NCBI GenBank assembly: GCA_016189965.1
Contig: JACPRL010000061.1
Coordinates: 1 to 6,337 of the forward strand
DNA: 6,337 nt
Source of the DNA: Acidobacteriota bacterium
Lineage (GTDB): Bacteria; Acidobacteriota; Terriglobia; Acidiferrales; 2-02-FULL-67-57
Reading direction: 5' to 3'
The position numbers were made by a program, and so were the translations under genes. Below, one piece after another: positions 1 through 4,333 of the stretch. The notes below the pieces were generated by a model that was given only the letters and a program-made list of their open reading frames with translations, was not told where the DNA came from and searched no databases. How positions within the stretch are numbered: position 1 is the stretch's first letter; each line of letters begins with the position of its first letter.

Positions 1-582
1 CACCAGCACTCCGGTGAGGTCGTAGCCGGGCGTGTCAAACGCTTTGCCGCCGACTTCAAGGAGCTGGCCGGTGGGCAGAACTACTTCGAGGCCGAGGATG
101 TGGTTGGTGGTGACGCCGTAGGCGAGCGTGTGCGGCCCCCCGGAGTTTTCCGCCACGTTGCCCCCGATGGTGCAGGCTTTCTGGCTTGAGGGGTCGGGGG
201 CGAAGTAGCAGCCCTGCGGGGCGACGGCCTGGGTGAGGTCGAGGTTGACGACACCGGGCTCGACGGTGGCGCGGAGGTTCGGGAGATCAACTTCCAGGAT
301 GCGCTTCATGCGGCTGAAGACGATGAGCAGGCCGCCCTGCGGCGTCAGCGCGCCGCCCGACAGGCCGGTGCCAGCGCCACGGCCGGTGATGGGGAGGCCG
401 TACTGGTTCGCGAGGCGGACGAGGCGGACGACGTCTTCGACCGTGCGGGGGAAGACGACGGCGTCCGGGGCGGCGCGCTCGACCGAGGCGTCGTATTCGT
501 AAAGCAGCAGCTCTTCCGGGCGCCAGAGCACGCCCTCGTCGCCGAGGATTTTCTGCAGCTCTTTGATGAGCTTCTTGTTCAC
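1..582 (-). CDS. glcD: FAD-linked glycolate/D-lactate oxidase, GlcD subunit (N-terminal part, cut by window edge)
   Basis: The visible 194 residues form the N-terminal FAD-binding (PCMH-type, FAD_binding_4) half of a GlcD-like flavoprotein. Such enzymes oxidise glycolate to glyoxylate or D-lactate to pyruvate, usually passing electrons on through GlcE/GlcF partners at the membrane. Residues 39-50 carry the entry strand (PDAVVFPRTVED). Residues 67-78 (GRGAGTGLSGGA) are the glycine-rich FAD pyrophosphate loop. Residues 129-149 carry PDPSSQ, then CTIGGNVAENSGG, which are typical of GlcD. Family members have about 450-500 residues, so more than half, including the substrate-binding cap, lies beyond position 1. 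The GTG at 582-580 is chosen because no ATG, GTG or TTG occurs in frame just upstream and the next in-frame ATG is residue 92, inside the FAD domain. No clear Shine-Dalgarno is visible before it. It is divergent from the reductase gene. Glycolate versus D-lactate specificity cannot be decided here. Confidence 0.93.
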   Translation of the reverse strand, partial: MNKKLIKELQKILGDEGVLWRPEELLLYEYDASVERAAPDAVVFPRTVEDVVRLVRLANQYGLPITGRGAGTGLSGGALTPQGGLLIVFSRMKRILEVDLPNLRATVEPGVVNLDLTQAVAPQGCYFAPDPSSQKACTIGGNVAENSGGPHTLAYGVTTNHILGLEVVLPTGQLLEVGGKAFDTPGYDLTGVLV

Positions 583-709
583 CGCGCGCCCACGGCCTAT
601 GGTAGCGCATCTGGGTGGAACTCGTAACTGGTGACTCGAAGTCGTTGTATGACCTCCGCAAGGCGGGTCAGGCCTCCAGCAGGATGCAAGAAAGCGGCGC
701 AATTGGAAG

Positions 710-749
710 GGCACGGCTTCAGCCGTGCCGAAAAAAAGCTGCGCGCAGC
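710..749. repeat. Pair of adjacent perfect palindromes around an A-run
   Basis: A 9-bp perfect stem (GGCACGGCT / AGCCGTGCC, 710-718 with 721-729) closes on a 2-nt spacer. It is followed by GAAAAAAA and then a second perfect palindrome, GCTGCGCGCAGC, at 738-749. The A-run lies 3' of the first hairpin on the plus strand, so it would be a T-run before the hairpin in minus transcripts. Neither orientation therefore makes a canonical intrinsic terminator. The first palindrome looks like an intergenic repeat I recall as common in Acidobacteriota genomes (from memory). Confidence 0.75.
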
Positions 750-870
750 GCAACCGCGGAAGGGGTGGGAGGAAACCCTCGGTGGGTGTCCCCGCCGGTT
801 GGAGGTTGTGCAACCGCTTCTCGTAGCTCGTGGAAGGGCGTGTGCTAGACTGAAGCAGAGCGGGGAAAGC

Positions 871-928
871 AGATCCCTCGACTGCACCCAGCCCTTTCGC
901 GAAAGGGCTGGGCTTTGCTCGGGATGAC
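871..928. repeat. REP-like element with a nested 26-nt perfect palindrome
   Basis: The outer arms ATCCC(T)CGA (873-881) and TCGGGAT (919-925) pair with one bulged T. Inside, 887-912 is a perfect 26-nt palindrome, two 13-nt arms beginning CCCAGCCCTTTCG, so the whole can fold as a long two-storey hairpin. The outer sequence resembles the right arm of the elements at 1951 and 2382 (GATCC-TTCG ... GCTC[A/G]GGATGAC), so I read it as a diverged half-copy carrying a different inner hairpin. It would lie in the 5' leader of the reductase transcript if transcription starts upstream of it. Confidence 0.75.
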
Positions 929-939
929 ACGTTGCTGAG

Positions 940-946
940 AGGGAGG
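940..946 (+). promoter_or_regulatory. Ribosome binding site of the reductase gene
   Basis: AGGGAGG lies four bases before the GTG at 951. It is the strongest Shine-Dalgarno match upstream of this reading frame and decides the start in favour of 951 over the GTG codons at 963 and 966. Confidence 0.7.
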
Positions 947-950
947 CGGT

Positions 951-1940
951 GTGGCAAGGGTAGTGGTGGCGCGGGAGTTGCCGCGGGCGGCGATGGAGCG
1001 GCTCGAGGGGCGGTTCGAGCTGGAGGTGAACCGCGGGGCGGCGTGGTCGAAGGCGGAGCTGATGGCGCGCTTGGCAGAGGCAGAGGGGCTCATCTGCCAG
1101 TTGACGCAGCAGGTGGACGCCGAAGTCTTGAACGCGGGGCCGAAGCTGCGTGTGGTAGCGAACGTAGCTGTAGGATTCGATAACATTGACGTGGCGGCCG
1201 CGACGTCGCGCGGCATCGCGGTGACCAATACGCCGGGCGTGCTCGATGAGACGACGGCGGACTTTACCTGGGCGCTGCTGCTGGCCGTGGCGCGGCGCGT
1301 GGTCGAAGGCGACCGGCTGGTGCGGGAAGGGAAGTGGAAGGGCTGGGATTTAATGCTGTTGCTCGGCGCAGACGTGCACGGGAAGACGCTTGGCATTCTC
1401 GGGCTGGGGCGCATCGGGCGGCGGGTGGCGCGGCGCGCGCGGGGGTTCGCGATGCGCGTGCTCTATAACGACGCGGTGCGCGCGCCGGCGGAGGTGGAGC
1501 GAGAGTTGGGCGTTGAGTGGGCGGAGCGGGAGCAATTGCTGCGCGAGTCGGACTTCGTGACGCTGCACGTGCCGCTGCTCCCGGAGACGCGGCACCTGAT
1601 GGGCGCGCGGGAGTTGGCGCTGATGAAGCCGACGGCCTACCTGATCAACGCCAGCCGTGGGCCGGTGGTGGACGAGGCGGCATTGGCCGAGGCGCTCGCG
1701 CGGAAGCAGATTGCCGGGGCGGCGCTCGACGTCTTCGAGCGCGAGCCGGAGGTGCACCCGAAGCTGGTGGGGCTGCCGAACGTGGTGTTGGCGCCGCACA
1801 TCGCCAGCGCTTCGGTCGAGACGCGAACGCGCATGGCGGTGATGGCGGCCGAGAACGTCGTTGCGGTGCTGGAAGGGCGGCGGTCGCCGAATCTGGTCAA
1901 TGCGGAGGTGTGGGAAAAGACCGTGGCCCGTGGCTCGTGA
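951..1940 (+). CDS. D-2-hydroxyacid dehydrogenase, glyoxylate/hydroxypyruvate reductase type
   Basis: This 329-residue cytoplasmic enzyme belongs to the D-isomer-specific 2-hydroxyacid dehydrogenase family and has the usual length. It would reduce glyoxylate to glycolate and/or hydroxypyruvate to D-glycerate with NAD(P)H. The substrate-domain signature NVAVGFDNID is at 71-80. The Rossmann motif GLGRIG is at 151-156, preceded by DVHGKTLGIL, a run typical of GyaR/GRHPR-like proteins. The catalytic residues are present: Arg236 in NASRGPVVDE, Glu265 in EREP, and His283 in APHIASAS. An Asp (174) follows the second Rossmann strand (VLYND), which would favour NADH over NADPH; that is inference. The C-terminal segment (284-329) is complete. 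The GTG start has a good Shine-Dalgarno. A kinase for its likely product D-glycerate lies downstream and an oxidase for glycolate lies divergently upstream, which supports a glycolate/glycerate role. Other D-2-hydroxyacid dehydrogenases, such as SerA-like or D-lactate types, are less likely. Confidence 0.92.
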   Translation: MARVVVARELPRAAMERLEGRFELEVNRGAAWSKAELMARLAEAEGLICQLTQQVDAEVLNAGPKLRVVANVAVGFDNIDVAAATSRGIAVTNTPGVLDETTADFTWALLLAVARRVVEGDRLVREGKWKGWDLMLLLGADVHGKTLGILGLGRIGRRVARRARGFAMRVLYNDAVRAPAEVERELGVEWAEREQLLRESDFVTLHVPLLPETRHLMGARELALMKPTAYLINASRGPVVDEAALAEALARKQIAGAALDVFEREPEVHPKLVGLPNVVLAPHIASASVETRTRMAVMAAENVVAVLEGRRSPNLVNAEVWEKTVARGS

Positions 1941-1950
1941 CCCGCGTATC

Positions 1951-2050
1951 TAACACTGGGTTGTCATGCTGAGCGAAGCGAAGCATCCCTTGAACAACAA
2001 GACGCCTGGTGCAGGGGATCCTTCGCTGCGCTCAGGATGACAGGTTCTGG
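1951..2050. repeat. Palindromic intergenic element, copy R1
   Basis: Two 31-nt arms, 1962-1992 and 2012-2042, pair at 27 of 31 positions plus one G-U, around a 19-nt loop (1993-2011). The arms begin TGTCATGCTGAGCG and end CTCAGGATGACA. A nearly identical copy (R2) starts at 2382. Similarity begins upstream of the arms at TAACAC (1951 and 2382) and runs past them into CAGGTT(C/T)TGG. In this copy the right arm reads CTTCG-CTGCG-CTCAGG, the simple form without an inner hairpin. It starts eleven bases after the reductase stop. Transcribed, it would make a strong stem-loop that could protect the upstream mRNA 3' end or attenuate read-through. It lacks a U-run, so it is not a standard intrinsic terminator. 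Confidence 0.88.
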
Positions 2051-2069
2051 GAAGAGCGGAAGCAGAGGA

Positions 2070-2104
2070 AGGCACCAAGCACCAGGCACAAAGCAACAAG
2101 CGCG
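2070..2104 (+). repeat. Heptanucleotide array (A[A/G]GCACN), copy 1
   Basis: Five 7-nt units run in perfect phase: AGGCACC, AAGCACC, AGGCACA, AAGCAAC and the degenerate AAGCGCG. The next heptad, AGGGACC (2105-2111), supplies the Shine-Dalgarno of the following small gene. A longer array of the same unit lies at 2508-2556, and an inverted one at 4131-4158. Confidence 0.85.
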
Positions 2105-2109
2105 AGGGA
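2104..2109 (+). promoter_or_regulatory. Ribosome binding site of the small protein gene
   Basis: GAGGGA lies four bases before the ATG at 2114. It falls at the decaying 3' end of the heptad array, so the repeat appears to have provided the translation start signal. Confidence 0.6.
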
Positions 2110-2113
2110 CCAA

Positions 2114-2323
2114 ATGGCGTTTCAAGTCGGGCAAAAGGTGCGATGTAATTTGGCGGGCATACAGGTGGGCGAGGTATTGTTTCACGCGGCGGTGACGGAC
2201 GCGGTGGGGGAGATTGTGGAGCAGACGTCGGCGGAGCCGCCGCGCTACCGCGTGCGGCTGATGTTCTCCTTCCGCGGCGTGACAGAGGTCGAGGTGGCGG
2301 AAGAGCGCATCCGGCCGATGTAG
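2114..2323 (+). CDS. Small uncharacterised protein, probably an all-beta (SH3-like) fold
   Basis: I do not recognise this 69-residue protein. It starts MAFQVGQKVRCNLAG and ends RIRPM. It has alternating hydrophobic/charged stretches suggesting four or five beta strands: about 4-12, 20-29, 31-38, 44-52 and 56-66. Conserved-looking turns occur at VGQKV, PPRYRV and FRGVTEVEV. The pattern resembles small SH3/KOW-like barrels that bind proteins or nucleic acid, but that is inference from strand pattern only. There is no signal peptide or membrane segment; one Cys is present at residue 11. The reading frame is open upstream to 2009, but that extension is translated repeat DNA, and the ATG at 2114 has its own Shine-Dalgarno. 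The frame is G-rich at third positions like the reductase gene. It lies between the reductase and the glycerate kinase on the same strand and may share their transcript. A spurious frame is possible but unlikely given the beta-like pattern. Confidence 0.72.
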   Translation: MAFQVGQKVRCNLAGIQVGEVLFHAAVTDAVGEIVEQTSAEPPRYRVRLMFSFRGVTEVEVAEERIRPM

Positions 2324-2328
2324 GCTCG

Positions 2329-2351
2329 CCACAGAGGCACAGACCCACGGA
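2329..2351. repeat. Short dispersed repeat, CCACAGAGGCACAGA type, copy 1
   Basis: The sequence CCACAGAGGCACAGA-CC-CACGGA occurs here, six bases after the small gene stop. It recurs at 2565-2588 with AAA in place of CC. Similar purine-rich repeats are scattered in intergenic DNA of many environmental bacteria (from memory). No function is evident. Confidence 0.75.
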
Positions 2352-2381
2352 AGTCAATAGCGACAGAAGCGAATGTCCAGG

Positions 2382-2491
2382 TAACACGCGTTGTCATGCT
2401 GAGCGAAGCGAAGCATCCCTTGAACAACAAGACGCCCGGTGCAGGGGATCCTTCGCCCCGAAGCATCGGGGCTCAGGATGACAGGTTTTGG
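2382..2491. repeat. Palindromic intergenic element, copy R2, with an extra inner hairpin
   Basis: This is a near-identical copy of the element at 1951. The left arm (2392-2422) is unchanged, and the loop differs by one base (GACGCCCGGT for GACGCCTGGT). In the right arm (2442-2482) the five bases CTGCG of R1 are replaced by a 16-nt hairpin: CCCCGA (2456-2461), loop AGCA, TCGGGG (2466-2471). Outside the replacement the two copies match closely up to GGTTTTGGAAAGAGC. The element lies between the small gene and the kinase, followed, as in R1, by a heptad array. Confidence 0.88.
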
Positions 2492-2507
2492 AAAGAGCTC
2501 AGGGGAA

Positions 2508-2556
2508 AGGCACCAAGCACAAGGCACTAAGCAGCAGGCACCAAGCACCAGGCACG
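2508..2556 (+). repeat. Heptanucleotide array (A[A/G]GCACN), copy 2
   Basis: Seven uninterrupted 7-nt units alternate AGGCAC-type and AAGCAC-type: AGGCACC, AAGCACA, AGGCACT, AAGCAGC, AGGCACC, AAGCACC, AGGCACG. This gives a higher-order 14-nt period. It follows copy R2 at about the same distance as the first array follows R1, and lies about 45 bases before the kinase start. Confidence 0.88.
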
Positions 2557-2564
2557 AGAACCCA

Positions 2565-2588
2565 CCACAGAGGCACAGAAAACACGGA
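2565..2588. repeat. Short dispersed repeat, CCACAGAGGCACAGA type, copy 2
   Basis: This is the second copy of the repeat at 2329-2351, with AAA in place of CC before CACGGA. Its 3' end runs into GGAGG, which serves as the Shine-Dalgarno of the kinase gene. Confidence 0.75.
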
Positions 2589-2590
2589 GG
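2586..2590 (+). promoter_or_regulatory. Ribosome binding site of the glycerate kinase gene
   Basis: GGAGG stands nine bases before the GTG at 2600. It overlaps the end of the CCACAGAGGCACAGA-type repeat. No other in-frame start with a Shine-Dalgarno is visible nearby. Confidence 0.6.
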
Positions 2591-2599
2591 ACATCCAGC

Positions 2600-3949
2600 G
2601 TGGAGGTTGCGACGACGACCCCATTGAAGGAGCTGGCGCGGGAGATTTTTCTCGAGGTGCTGGCGGAGGTGGACATCGCGCGCGCCTTTGAGCGCAAGCT
2701 GCGCCTGCGCGGCAGCCGGCTCGAGTTCGGACCGGTGTGCGGCGCCGAGGGAGAAGAGAGCGTTGACCTGGCCGCGTTCAAGCAAGTCTGGATCGTGAGC
2801 TTCGGCAAGGCCGCTTGGCCGACCTTCTACGCGCTGGTTGACGTTCTCGGCGAGCGCTGGCGGCCGAACCGCGGTGTCGTCGTCTCGAACGCGCCGCCGC
2901 AGGCCACCTTCGACGGCTTCATGGCCTACCAGTCCGACCACCCCTACCCGACCGTGCGCAGCCAGCAGGCGGCGGAGGTCATCCTGCAACTCTGCAAAGA
3001 CGCCGACGAAAAGACGCTGCTCTTCTTCCTGATTTCCGGCGGCGGCTCGGCGATGGTCGAGGCGCCGCTCGACAAAAGCGTCGCGCTCGCCGACCTCACC
3101 GAGCTGAACCGCGTCCTGGTGCGCTGCGGCGCTTCCATCGAAGAGATGAACGCCATCCGCAAGCACCTCTCGGCGGTCAAGGGCGGACGATTGGCGCTCG
3201 CGGCGGCGAAAGCACACAAAGTGACACTGCTGCTCTCCGACGTCCCCGAAGGCCAGTGGGCGACGATCGCGTCGGGGCCGACGCTCGCCGACCCCTCCAC
3301 AGTCGAGACCGGCTACGAGGTCGCCGCGCGCTACAACTTGCTGCCGCGCCTGCCTGCCTCCCTCCGCGCGCTGTTCGAAAACAAAAAGCTGCCCGAGACG
3401 CCCAAGGAGGGGCACGATGCATTCAAGCGCGCGCAGTGCGCCGTGCTGCTCTCCAATCGCGACGCGCTCCACGCGGCGCATCGAGCCGCGGGCGCGCGCG
3501 GCTTCCTCCCCGAGTGCGACCTGGCCTGCGACGACTGGCCGGTCTGGCGCGCCGCCGACTACCTGCTCGAGCGCTTGGCCGAGCTGAAGAAAGAGAACGA
3601 AGGCAAGCCCGTCTGCCTGATTTCCGGCGGCGAGCTCAGCTCACCCGTCACCGGCGACGGGCGCGGCGGGCGCAACCAGGCGTTTGTGCTTGACTGCGTG
3701 CCCAAGATTGCCGGCCGCGACATCGCCGTGCTGAGCGCCGGCACCGACGGCGTGGACGGCAACAGCCCCGCCGCCGGCGCCGTCGCCGACGGCGAGTCGG
3801 CGCTGCGCGCCAGCCGGCTCGGGCTCAACCCGCGCGACTCCTTCCAGCGCTCCGACTCCTACCATTTCTTTGACCGCCTCGGCGAGGCCATCGTCACCGG
3901 CCCGACCGAAAACAACCTGCGCGACCTCCGCCTCCTCCTCGCACGTTGA
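2600..3949 (+). CDS. Glycerate 2-kinase, MOFRL family (TtuD/GckA type)
   Basis: This 449-residue cytoplasmic protein matches MOFRL-family glycerate kinases in length and order. They phosphorylate D-glycerate with ATP to 2-phosphoglycerate, feeding lower glycolysis. The N-terminal helix resembles the family start (LKELAREIFLEVL). SFGKAAW at 67-73 contains the Lys (70) expected at the active site. SGGGSAMVEAP at 146-156 is the glycine-rich loop. IEEMNAIRKHLSAVKGGRLA at 180-199, LLLSDVPEGQWATIASGPT at 210-228, and the C-terminal MOFRL block LISGGELSSPVTGDGRGGRNQ at 340-360 are all present. SAGTDGVDGNSPAAGAVAD at 379-397 follows. The end, GPTENNLRDLRLLL (434-447), departs from the usual GPTGTNVNDL form. 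The GTG start has GGAGG nine bases upstream. It stands downstream of a glyoxylate/hydroxypyruvate reductase that can make its substrate. Codon third positions shift from G-rich in the first 30 codons to C-rich afterwards, unlike the reductase. The usual names are ttuD or gckA; I cannot choose. Confidence 0.93.
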   Translation: MEVATTTPLKELAREIFLEVLAEVDIARAFERKLRLRGSRLEFGPVCGAEGEESVDLAAFKQVWIVSFGKAAWPTFYALVDVLGERWRPNRGVVVSNAPPQATFDGFMAYQSDHPYPTVRSQQAAEVILQLCKDADEKTLLFFLISGGGSAMVEAPLDKSVALADLTELNRVLVRCGASIEEMNAIRKHLSAVKGGRLALAAAKAHKVTLLLSDVPEGQWATIASGPTLADPSTVETGYEVAARYNLLPRLPASLRALFENKKLPETPKEGHDAFKRAQCAVLLSNRDALHAAHRAAGARGFLPECDLACDDWPVWRAADYLLERLAELKKENEGKPVCLISGGELSSPVTGDGRGGRNQAFVLDCVPKIAGRDIAVLSAGTDGVDGNSPAAGAVADGESALRASRLGLNPRDSFQRSDSYHFFDRLGEAIVTGPTENNLRDLRLLLAR

Positions 3950-3953
3950 TTGA

Positions 3954-4019
3954 AACCACAGATGAACCGTCCTACGCCAAGGCTTCGGACGGCAGGCACA
4001 GATGCACCCAGATGAGAAC
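3954..4019. repeat. 11-nt tandem repeat interrupted by a 29-nt hairpin insert
   Basis: Units CACAGATGAAC (3957-3967), CACAGATGCAC (3997-4007) and CCAGATGAGAAC (4008-4019) form a degenerate 11-mer array. Between the first two lie 29 bases (3968-3996). Together with the preceding C they form a hairpin: CCGTCC (3967-3972) pairs with GGACGG (3987-3992), and an inner GCC-AA-GGC (3976-3983, offset one base) also pairs. Removing the 29 bases restores the array in phase, so this reads as an inserted palindromic module. Confidence 0.75.
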
Positions 4020-4045
4020 CGAATCAGCAGCAGCGGTGGGGACGC

Positions 4046-4093
4046 CCTTCGACTTCGCTCAGGACAGCCGACTTAGCAACACCGCGTCGGCTG
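4046..4093. repeat. Half-copy of the palindromic element fused to an 8-bp stem-loop
   Basis: CCTTCGACTTCGCTCAGGA at 4046-4064 matches the right-arm core of the elements at 1951 and 2382 (CCTTCG-CTGCG-CTCAGGA). Immediately after, CAGCCGAC (4065-4072) and GTCGGCTG (4086-4093) pair perfectly around a 13-nt loop. It is about 100 bases after the kinase stop; the stem-loop could stabilise or end the kinase transcript, but no U-run follows. Confidence 0.65.
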
Positions 4094-4130
4094 GGAGTAC
4101 TTGCGGGCGAGATGCTGCGCGTAGGAGAAA

Positions 4131-4158
4131 CGTGCTTCGTGCTTCGTGCAACGTGCTT
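4131..4158 (-). repeat. Inverted heptanucleotide array (AAGCACG on the minus strand)
   Basis: Four 7-nt units, CGTGCTT, CGTGCTT, CGTGCAA and CGTGCTT, are the reverse complement of AAGCACG. They belong to the same family as the arrays at 2070 and 2508 but lie in the opposite orientation, within the convergent spacer. Confidence 0.8.
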
Positions 4159-4202
4159 CGGGAAGGGCGAGCCCCAGGGCACCGCGGAGGAAGTGCGAGA
4201 AA

Positions 4203-4237
4203 GCGACCAGCGACCGGTGACCAGCGATCAGCGTGCG
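4203..4237. repeat. Second heptad array (G[C/T]GA[C/T]C[A/G])
   Basis: Units GCGACCA, GCGACCG, GTGACCA and GCGATCA are in exact 7-nt phase, followed by a degenerate GCGTGCG. The array abuts the octamer array that begins at 4238. The shared GACC/GATC core suggests the octamers could be a one-base-expanded relative of these heptads. Confidence 0.75.
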
Positions 4238-4269
4238 GTTGACCAGTTGACCGGTTGATCGGTTGATTG
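4238..4269. repeat. Octanucleotide array, left arm (GTTGA[C/T]CR)
   Basis: Four 8-nt units in exact phase: GTTGACCA, GTTGACCG, GTTGATCG, GTTGATTG. It is the inverted partner of the array at 4302-4333. The 32-nt arms can pair imperfectly around a 32-nt GC-rich loop. Confidence 0.82.
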
Positions 4270-4301
4270 GGGAAGACCGCCTCCCATCACCGGGCCAGGG
4301 C

Positions 4302-4333
4302 CGATCAACCGATGAACCGATGAACCGATCAAC
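4302..4333. repeat. Octanucleotide array, right arm (CGAT[C/G]AAC)
   Basis: Four 8-nt units in exact phase: CGATCAAC, CGATGAAC, CGATGAAC, CGATCAAC. The first and last are exact reverse complements of the GTTGATCG unit at 4254-4261. The array ends four bases before the cstA stop codon, so it is the very start of the cstA 3' untranslated region. Confidence 0.82.

Larger units (their letters stand above)
583..950. other. Divergent intergenic region between glcD and the reductase gene
   Basis: This 368-bp spacer must hold the promoters for both divergent genes, but I see no strong -35/-10 pair on either strand. Its recognisable content is palindromic: two adjacent hairpins near 710-749, and a composite palindrome at 871-928 ending about 20 bases before the reductase start. 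Between them (about 750-840) is GC-rich DNA with only a 5-bp stem (GGTTG-TG-CAACC, about 804-815). Reading frames across it look repeat-derived and non-coding. Confidence 0.7.

Noticed and set aside
586..625. Promoter for glcD on the minus strand (TACCAT with TTACGA 17 bases upstream)
   Set aside because: Both hexamers match the consensus poorly, and it would leave a very short leader; not better than chance in this DNA.
710..737. Intrinsic terminator formed by the 9-bp hairpin and the run of seven A
   Set aside because: On the plus strand the hairpin is followed by A rather than T, and on the minus strand the T-run precedes the hairpin; neither gives the required order.
841..851. Extended -10-like promoter (TGTGCTAGACT) for the reductase gene
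   Set aside because: TAGACT with an upstream TG is plausible, but no -35 element lies at the right distance and Acidobacteriota promoters are poorly known, so it is only a weak candidate.
2009..2113. Longer version of the small gene starting at an ATG at 2009
   Set aside because: The extra 35 codons translate the palindromic element and heptad array (RCAQDDR, then APSTRHKATSA), whereas the ATG at 2114 has its own Shine-Dalgarno and begins the protein-like part.
1951..2491. Insertion sequence or composite transposon bounded by R1 and R2
   Set aside because: No transposase is encoded between or near the copies and no flanking target duplication is visible; they fit non-autonomous palindromic repeats better.
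2070..2556. CRISPR array
   Set aside because: Units are only 7 nt, directly adjacent without spacers, and no cas gene is present.
3946..4242. Possible gene in the convergent spacer
   Set aside because: The open frame consists of translated repeats (11-mers, the hairpin insert, the element half-copy, heptads) and overlaps the kinase stop; no domain or start signal.
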